A stretch of 10,890 nt of DNA, taken from the NCBI GenBank assembly GCA_036389955.1, contig DASVVJ010000567.1:1-10890 (forward strand), given 5' to 3'. Positions within the stretch are counted from its first letter, which is position 1. The number at the start of each line of letters is the position of its first letter. Below, piece by piece: positions 6,417-10,890 of this stretch. The stretch is from DATHBR01 sp036389955 (GTDB lineage: Bacteria > Myxococcota > Myxococcia > Myxococcales > Myxococcaceae). The translations under genes were made by a program, and so were the position numbers. Under the pieces are notes generated by a model. That model worked only from the letters and a program-made list of their open reading frames with translations. It did not search any database and was not told the origin of the DNA.

Positions 6417-6899
6417 ATGAAAATCACGAAGGACAGCGTCGTCTCCATCGATTACAAGCTCCACCTCGGCGACGGCGAGGTGATCGACGAGAGTGACCCC
6501 GGCGAACCCCTCGTCTATCTGCACGGCCATGGAGAGACCGTCCCCGGCCTGGAGAACGCGCTGGAGGGCAAAGCCACTGGCGAGTCGCTCAAGGTGAAGG
6601 TCGCCCCCGCCGAGGGCTACGGGGACCATGATCCCGAGAAGATCGAGGAGGTCCCCCGCACCGAGTTCCCCGACGAGCTGGAGCTCAAGGTCGGCACCAT
6701 CCTCACCGCCACGGACGATGACGGCCACGAGCTGGACTTCCTCGTCAAGGAGGTGCGGGACAAGTCCGTCGTGGTGGACTTCAACCACCCGCTGGCCGGC
6801 AAGACGCTCCACTTCGACGTCACCGTGCGCGAGGTGCGCGCCGCCACCGCCGAGGAGCTCGAGCACGGCCACGTGCACGGCCCCGGCCACGAGCACTGA
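6417..6899 (+). CDS. slyD: SlyD-type FKBP peptidyl-prolyl cis-trans isomerase
   Basis: Cytosolic folding helper that isomerises X-Pro bonds and acts as a chaperone; SlyD proteins also bind nickel through a His-rich tail and can serve hydrogenase maturation. The 160-residue protein begins ITKDSVVSIDYKLHLGDGEVIDES, followed by PLVYLHGHGETVPGLENAL, the FKBP active-site core. The insert-in-flap domain covers roughly residues 70-120, and VDFNHPLAGKTLHFDV is diagnostic of the SlyD branch. The tail EHGHVHGPGHEH has five His and is much shorter than the E. coli metal-binding tail, with no Cys, so metal storage capacity is probably low. GAAGG at 6406-6410 lies 6 bases before the ATG. It is monocistronic or co-transcribed with the next gene, 45 bases downstream. 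Assignment to SlyD-like FKBPs is firm; the cellular client is unknown. Confidence 0.93.
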   Translation: MKITKDSVVSIDYKLHLGDGEVIDESDPGEPLVYLHGHGETVPGLENALEGKATGESLKVKVAPAEGYGDHDPEKIEEVPRTEFPDELELKVGTILTATDDDGHELDFLVKEVRDKSVVVDFNHPLAGKTLHFDVTVREVRAATAEELEHGHVHGPGHEH

Positions 6900-6944
6900 A
6901 GCGCCCCACCGGGCAGCACGGCTCGCCCGCTTCGAGGAGTGCCC

Positions 6945-7361
6945 ATGGCAACCACCACCCTCCAGTGCCTCTGCGGTGCGGTGATCCTGGAACTCACGGG
7001 CGAGCCGCTTGCGCAGCTCTACTGTCACTGCGACGACTGCCAGGCCATTCACAACGCCGCGTATGTGCCCGCGGTGATGTACCGCATCCCCAACACCCGG
7101 CTCGTCAGCGGTGAGCTCTTCTTCTGGAAGCGCAAGGCGACGCCCCGGGCCACCTGCCGCACCTGCGGCACCCGCGTGTACGCCGAGCCCCCCGGCCTGG
7201 GGATACGCGGTGTGTCCGCGCTCCTGCTGCCGCCGGGAATGTTCAAGCCCACCTTCCACATGCAGTGCCAGTACGCCCTGGCACCGGTGAAGGACAGCCT
7301 GCCTCACTTCAAGGGCTTCCCCGCCGCCTTCGGCGGCTCCGATGAGCAGATGCCCTGGTAA
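6945..7361 (+). CDS. GFA-domain zinc-binding protein (glutathione-dependent formaldehyde-activating fold)
   Basis: 138 residues with the GFA cysteine layout: C8-x-C10-G, C27-x-C29-x2-C32 and C71-x2-C74-G. This pattern binds structural and catalytic-type zinc in the Gfa/CENP-V fold. The founding member was described as condensing formaldehyde with glutathione, but most family members are uncharacterised and the name should not be read as a proven reaction. No signal peptide, so probably cytosolic. CGAGGAG at 6933-6939 lies 5 bases before the ATG at 6945; a GTG two codons upstream (6939) overlaps that ribosome-binding site and is less likely. It follows slyD on the same strand by 45 bases, with no functional link apparent. 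It ends 9 bases from the convergent SH3 gene, so the two transcripts must overlap or terminate within coding DNA. Confidence 0.88.
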   Translation: MATTTLQCLCGAVILELTGEPLAQLYCHCDDCQAIHNAAYVPAVMYRIPNTRLVSGELFFWKRKATPRATCRTCGTRVYAEPPGLGIRGVSALLLPPGMFKPTFHMQCQYALAPVKDSLPHFKGFPAAFGGSDEQMPW

Positions 7362-7370
7362 CCGGACGGC

Positions 7371-8570
7371 TCAGTGCTCACACGGGGAGACTTCCTCCAC
7401 CAGCTCGCCCCGGCGGGCGAACGGGACGTAGAGCACCGGGTTGTCGCCGAACTTCCCTCCGCTCCAGCGGCCCACCGGCAAGGTCCGGCCCGTCGTAGAC
7501 TTCCAGGGATACTCCAGCTTCAGCGGAGACTTGCTCTTCTCCCTCAGCGTGAAAATCAACTGGGTGCCCTGCTGCTCCACCGAGCGGATGGTGAAGGACT
7601 CTCCATCCTGGATGTAGTCGAAGTACAGGCTCCCCATCACGCCCTCGTCGGGATGGACCTTAATCTCGACGTACTTGTCGCAGAAGCTGAAGACGCGCAG
7701 CCCGTTGCTGGAGTCCACTTCGAGCCACCGCTGCGGTAGCTCGCGGATCAGCTTGCGCATGGCCTTCAGGCCCGCCGGATCAATGAACTTCGGGTCCTGC
7801 TCGTTCCTCGGCCGTCCCACCAGCGCGTGGAAGAGCGCGTCCGAGGGGTTGGCGCTGTAGCCCCGGTAAGGGGTGGCCCACAGCCTGCCCTTCTCCTGCT
7901 GAGTGAACTCACCGCCCCACACCTGCAGCTCGCCCTGCCCCATCAACATCAACGCCACGAAGCGAGCCCCTCGCACGTCCGCCTTGCTCCACACCACGTC
8001 CACGGGCTTGCCTTCCTTGTCCCTGCTCAGCGCCTCCGTCACGCACGCGTCCACCCCAAGCTTTTCGCTATCGCAGGACTCCACAAAGTGGGTCGACGGG
8101 TCGCTGATGTTCTCTTCCTCCGGAGCGTTCTGCAGGGCGTCATGCTCGTTGTGGAAGAACGTCTCCCGGGTGAGGCGCAGCGCCTCCTCGTCTCCGGGCT
8201 TCAACGTCAGCGCCCGCAGGGCGAAGGTGTGGCGATTTCGGAAGGACAACTTCTCGTCCCGGGCCTGAGCCAGGAGCTGCTCGGGGTCCGGCTTTGCGGG
8301 CCCCAGCAGGTCGCGCATCGTCCAGCCCGTCGCTCCATCGCAGGAGAGCTGCACCCAGCCTCCCTTCTTCTCGGCCAGGACCTGACACTGCGCGCCGATG
8401 GCGAGCTGCCTCACCACGTTCGCCTTGGGGCGTGGCTCGGCGCGCAGGTTGAGGCTGGTGGCGTGGACGAACAGCGCCTCCTCGGCGCTCGCGGGCAGGC
8501 CCAGCGTCAGCACGAGCCCCACCAGCAGCGCGTGGGCCGGGAAGCGGAGAGAAGGAGTGCGAGAGCGCAT
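7371..8570 (-). CDS. Secreted SH3-domain protein of unknown function
   Basis: 399 residues. A Sec signal peptide (1-29) has a hydrophobic core LLVGLVLTLGL and a likely cut after ASA. Residues 33-90 are a bacterial SH3-like domain (SH3b): SLNLRAEPRPKANVVRQL followed by GGWVQLSCDGATGWTMRDLL, typical of cell-wall or protein-binding modules. The remaining 300 residues, with Cys at about 165 and 174 and a C-terminal SPCEH, match nothing I recognise; the last 120 residues look beta-rich. No enzyme signature is visible. It is the third gene of the minus-strand run, 24 bases after the HEAT gene. The start has no clear ribosome-binding site; the upstream bases contain a small GCGAT-T-ATCGC palindrome (8577-8587). 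The ATG is preferred because it gives a complete signal peptide. It probably acts in the periplasm or at the envelope. Confidence 0.83.
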   Translation of the reverse strand: MRSRTPSLRFPAHALLVGLVLTLGLPASAEEALFVHATSLNLRAEPRPKANVVRQLAIGAQCQVLAEKKGGWVQLSCDGATGWTMRDLLGPAKPDPEQLLAQARDEKLSFRNRHTFALRALTLKPGDEEALRLTRETFFHNEHDALQNAPEEENISDPSTHFVESCDSEKLGVDACVTEALSRDKEGKPVDVVWSKADVRGARFVALMLMGQGELQVWGGEFTQQEKGRLWATPYRGYSANPSDALFHALVGRPRNEQDPKFIDPAGLKAMRKLIRELPQRWLEVDSSNGLRVFSFCDKYVEIKVHPDEGVMGSLYFDYIQDGESFTIRSVEQQGTQLIFTLREKSKSPLKLEYPWKSTTGRTLPVGRWSGGKFGDNPVLYVPFARRGELVEEVSPCEH

Positions 8571-8594
8571 GCGGCGGCGATTATCGCACAGCCG

Positions 8595-9596
8595 CTACGG
8601 AGCCGGCTGCAGCCGCTGCTTCTCCCTCAGGATCACGTTCCACTCCTGGAAGCCCATCTTGAGCACCTGGATCCACGCGTCGACCTCCGGCGCCAGGCTG
8701 GGATCCACGCTCCGCAGCTTCTGGAGTTCGGGCACCGCGCCGCTGAAGCCCAGCTGGGCGATGCTCTGCAGCAGCGCCTTGCGCACTCCGGCGTCCTTCT
8801 CGCCGCCGTACATGGCGAGCAGCGACTCGCGAGCGCTGGCCATCTGCTCCGCGGGCACCCCACCGAGCGCGGTGGCTGCCGCCCTGCGGATCCCGGCATC
8901 GTCGCTGCGCAGCAGGGACTTGATCTGGCTGGCCGAGGTGGCGCTGATCTTCTCGGTGGAGATGTTGCCGAGGATCTTCGAGGTCACCTGAGGATCATTG
9001 GAGGCCACCGCCGCCGCCACCGCCGTGTCCGCCGCCGGTCCGTGCTGGCCCGAGTAGACGAACTGGTTGTCTTCGACGAGGTTCGTCGCGGCCTCCATGC
9101 GCACCTCGGGCGAGGGGTCGCGCACCAGGCGCTCGTACAGGTCGCCCGTGCTCTCGGTGGCGCTGGTGCGCCGCATGGCGCGGACGGTGGCGGCGCGCAC
9201 CGCCGGGTCACGCTCCTCCAGCGCCCGCTTCGCCACGGCCTGCATCGCGTTGGGGTCCGCCCCCCGCTCGGTCCTCGCGACCAGGGCGGCCGCCAGGTGC
9301 TCGGCCATCACCGGATCCGTCTCCCGATCGAAGGCGGCCCGCAGCTCCGCGTCAGGCAAGGTGACGGCGGACTCGCGCAGCAGCATCTTCATGTAGCGCT
9401 TGTAGGCCTCCGACTTCGAGCCCATGCCGCGGCGGATCTGATCCATTAGCCCCTGCACCGAGCAGCTCTGGCCCACGATCGCAGGGGCCGGGCCCGAAGC
9501 GGCGGTCTGCGCGACCGCCAGGCCGGGGAGGAAGTGACAGAGGGCCAGCGTGAGCAGGCCGAGTGAATTCACGCGAAGGTGGAAGTGGCGTGTCAT
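8595..9596 (-). CDS. Secreted HEAT-repeat protein
   Basis: 333 residues. A signal peptide (hydrophobic core about 12-26, cut after AVA at 29) gives a periplasmic protein; Cys20 does not fit a lipobox because Leu precedes it. Most of the mature part is helical repeats of the HEAT type, for example DPAVRAATVRAMRR, DPSPEVRMEAATNLVED, SDDAGIRRAAATALGG and DAGVRKALLQSIAQLG. Such superhelical arrays act as protein-binding scaffolds. Mature Cys45 is the only cysteine after the signal peptide. An upstream extension of the same frame is open but runs inside the preceding gene; the ATG at 9596 is chosen because it begins the signal peptide and lies 14 bases past the upstream stop. It is co-transcribed with the membrane-anchored protein upstream, which has a similar helical character, and the two may interact. 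The partner or process is unknown. Confidence 0.85.
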   Translation of the reverse strand: MTRHFHLRVNSLGLLTLALCHFLPGLAVAQTAASGPAPAIVGQSCSVQGLMDQIRRGMGSKSEAYKRYMKMLLRESAVTLPDAELRAAFDRETDPVMAEHLAAALVARTERGADPNAMQAVAKRALEERDPAVRAATVRAMRRTSATESTGDLYERLVRDPSPEVRMEAATNLVEDNQFVYSGQHGPAADTAVAAAVASNDPQVTSKILGNISTEKISATSASQIKSLLRSDDAGIRRAAATALGGVPAEQMASARESLLAMYGGEKDAGVRKALLQSIAQLGFSGAVPELQKLRSVDPSLAPEVDAWIQVLKMGFQEWNVILREKQRLQPAP

Positions 9597-9610
9597 GGGC
9601 GTTCCCGTGC

Positions 9611-10837
9611 TCAGTGGTGCTTGTCGAGGCAGTTGTAGGGATCCTGGTTGGGCAAGCTGTTCCACAGCCGGATGAAGTCGAGGATGCCGCTGGCGTAGAG
9701 CCGCGCGAACTCCTGGTACGTCGGCTGGAAACGCGGATCGATGACGGCCATGTTCGCCATGATGGGCAGCGCGTCCTGACCGGCCACGCGCGCGGTGAAG
9801 CGGAACAGGGCCCAGCGTACGCACACCGACGTCTCCTTCTCGAAGGTACTGGCGAACAGCTCCAGCACCTTCATCTTGTCCTGGGACAGCGAGAGGTTGT
9901 GCGCCGCCGCATCCCGCCCGTCCTCGTTGCCCTCGGTGAGGAGGATCTGCGCGAAGCGCTCGGTGGCCTCCGAGTCCAGCACGGGGGCCGCGTGCATGGG
10001 CATCATCTGTCCCAGGTAGCGCGTGGGCTCGTCCGGCGACTGGGCACCGATGGTGAGCAGTTTGTCCATATAAGGAGTGAGGTTGCCGCTCTGGTTGAAG
10101 TCGCGCGTCATCACCCTCCCGATGGTGCGGGCCGCAGCCCAGCCGGCCTCGCCCGCGGCCGGGTCCGTGGCGAAGGCGGCCAGCCGATCGAGCGCCTTCT
10201 GATCGAAGCGCTTCTGGGTGTCCAGGATCGACAGGGCCGCCGCGCGCCGCTCGGGAGGCAGGACGCTGTCCGGCTTGAGGCCCATGTCCATGACCTGCGA
10301 GAAGACCTGGGGCTGGTGAACCGCCTCGGAGTCCCTCACCGCCTGCATGTACACCTTGAAGGCCTTCGGCTTGGCATCGCTGGCCCAGCCCAGCACCTGG
10401 CTCGCGCGCTCCGCGTCATTGCCAATGAGCTCGGAGAGGCGCTCCTTGAGGTAGTCGCGCACGTGCCCGTCCCGCGAGTCCAGCATGGGAGCGGCCCACT
10501 CGCGGAAGGTCTCGATCGTCACCTCTTCGTTGAAGCGCTCCAGGTCCTGCCAGCAGATGGTGGAATCGAAGCGAGGGCCTTTCTCCTCTCCGGCAGCATC
10601 CGCTCCGGCCGCGCCTGCAGCAGGAGCCGAGCCACCGCCCGGGCGGGCATGCTTCGTGCCCTCCGGCCCAGCGGCCCGCGCCGCCTCGTCCGGGTGCGGC
10701 GCTTCGCTGGAGCCTCGGCTCACGAGCCCCAGCCCCGCAAGCAGCACGGCGAGCCCGGCCCCGGCCACGAGCAGCGAGGTGCGGCGATTCGAGGAGCCTG
10801 GAGCGGCACCGGAGCGAGGAAGAGAGTCTGGGGTCAT
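9611..10837 (-). CDS. Membrane-anchored helical-repeat protein
   Basis: 408 residues. One N-terminal transmembrane helix (about 21-39, preceded by NRR, so N-terminus inside) is followed by a Gly/Ala/Pro-rich linker to about residue 88. A large helical domain follows, with loose HEAT-like repeats such as PPERRAAALSILDT, DRLAAFATDPAAGEAGWAAARTIG and TEGNEDGRDAAAHNLSLS. Cys95 near the domain start and Cys403 near the end (NCLDKHH) could form a disulfide in the periplasm. The ATG at 10837 has no ribosome-binding site of its own. A TTG in frame at 10873 has GAAGGA only 3 bases away, which is too close; the same GAAGGA is ideally spaced for an 11-codon frame ending at this ATG. If the TTG is used, the protein gains 12 residues. 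First gene of the minus-strand run. Function unknown; a scaffold in the envelope is plausible. Confidence 0.8.
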   Translation of the reverse strand: MTPDSLPRSGAAPGSSNRRTSLLVAGAGLAVLLAGLGLVSRGSSEAPHPDEAARAAGPEGTKHARPGGGSAPAAGAAGADAAGEEKGPRFDSTICWQDLERFNEEVTIETFREWAAPMLDSRDGHVRDYLKERLSELIGNDAERASQVLGWASDAKPKAFKVYMQAVRDSEAVHQPQVFSQVMDMGLKPDSVLPPERRAAALSILDTQKRFDQKALDRLAAFATDPAAGEAGWAAARTIGRVMTRDFNQSGNLTPYMDKLLTIGAQSPDEPTRYLGQMMPMHAAPVLDSEATERFAQILLTEGNEDGRDAAAHNLSLSQDKMKVLELFASTFEKETSVCVRWALFRFTARVAGQDALPIMANMAVIDPRFQPTYQEFARLYASGILDFIRLWNSLPNQDPYNCLDKHH

Positions 10838-10869
10838 GGCGGTGGAAGGCTCTGTCGAGGGGGTTGCAT
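10834..10869 (-). CDS. Possible 11-codon leader peptide coupled to the membrane-anchored gene
   Basis: On the minus strand an ATG at 10869 opens the frame MQPPRQSLPPP, ending in TGA at 10836-10834. GAAGGA (10882-10877) lies 7 bases before this ATG, the best ribosome-binding site in the area. Its stop overlaps the ATG at 10837 of the next gene in an ATGA junction. The Pro-Pro-Pro end would stall ribosomes without EF-P. The ATG sits within the perfect palindrome TTGCATGCAA (10864-10873). No homologue can be assessed at this length; it could be accidental. Confidence 0.3.
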   Translation of the reverse strand: MQPPRQSLPPP

Positions 10870-10890
10870 GCAACGGTCCTTCGTGAGGCA

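Noticed and set aside
6402..7307. A 301-codon minus-strand frame opposite slyD and the GFA gene.
   Set aside because: Both plus-strand genes are identified by strong family motifs; the antisense frame has none.
7323..7337. The GCCGCC-TTC-GGCGGC inverted repeat near the end of the GFA gene as a terminator.
   Set aside because: It lies within coding sequence, has a short stem and no T-run; such repeats are common in this base composition.
7827..9449. A 540-codon open frame on the plus strand opposite the SH3 and HEAT genes.
   Set aside because: Composition is Arg/His/Leu/Gly repeats typical of antisense frames; the minus-strand genes have signal peptides and recognisable repeats.
9536..9538. 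Cys20 of the secreted HEAT protein as a lipobox cysteine.
   Set aside because: The preceding residues are LAL, and Leu at -1 is not accepted by the lipoprotein signal peptidase; an AVA cut further on fits better.
9597..9824. An in-frame upstream extension of the HEAT gene.
   Set aside because: It overlaps the preceding gene in another frame and would bury the signal peptide that starts at 9596.

Overview
The window is high-GC DNA with tightly packed genes and strong G/C preference at third codon positions. It looks chromosomal and most like a myxobacterium (Myxococcota). The clues are an arginine operon built from the Xanthomonas/Bacteroidetes-like types of ArgG, ArgH and ArgC, a Cys-rich lipoprotein of a kind I associate with myxobacterial toxin loci, and several exported HEAT-like and SH3-like proteins. 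The assignment comes from sequence character and recalled family features, not from a database search.

Region 1 (1-5087, + strand) is an arginine biosynthesis operon: the 3' end of an M20 deacetylase (ArgE or acetylcitrulline deacetylase), argH, argG, an uncharacterised P-loop protein resembling the DUF1611/DgcN group, and argC. Three of the four junctions are stop/start overlaps and the fourth is a 30-base gap, so this is one coupled transcript. The enzyme types fit the variant route in which carbamoylation precedes deacetylation (acetylcitrulline pathway). The P-loop protein, translationally coupled to argG and argC, is the most interesting unknown in the operon.

Region 2 (5088-6355, + strand) is a two-gene accessory cassette. 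The first gene encodes an outer-membrane-type lipoprotein with a mirror-symmetric six-cysteine pattern and a hydrophobic C-terminus. The second overlaps it by 4 bases and encodes a soluble protein made of two diverged copies of a roughly 66-residue unit. Near-identical 15/16-base direct repeats bound the cassette, one of them lying over the last codons of argC, which suggests insertion at the argC 3' end. Layout and lipoprotein type suggest, but do not prove, a SitA/SitI-like toxin and immunity pair.

Region 3 (6356-7361, + strand) has a hairpin, then a SlyD-type FKBP prolyl isomerase and a GFA-fold zinc-binding protein.

Region 4 (7371-10890, - strand) converges on region 3 with a 9-base gap. 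It is a three-gene run: a membrane-anchored helical-repeat protein, a secreted HEAT-repeat protein and a secreted SH3-domain protein. All three should act outside the cytoplasm; their function is unknown. An 11-codon Pro-rich upstream frame with a good ribosome-binding site overlaps the start of the first gene. No tRNA, rRNA, CRISPR array or transposase was seen, and no intergenic stretch exceeds 300 bases.
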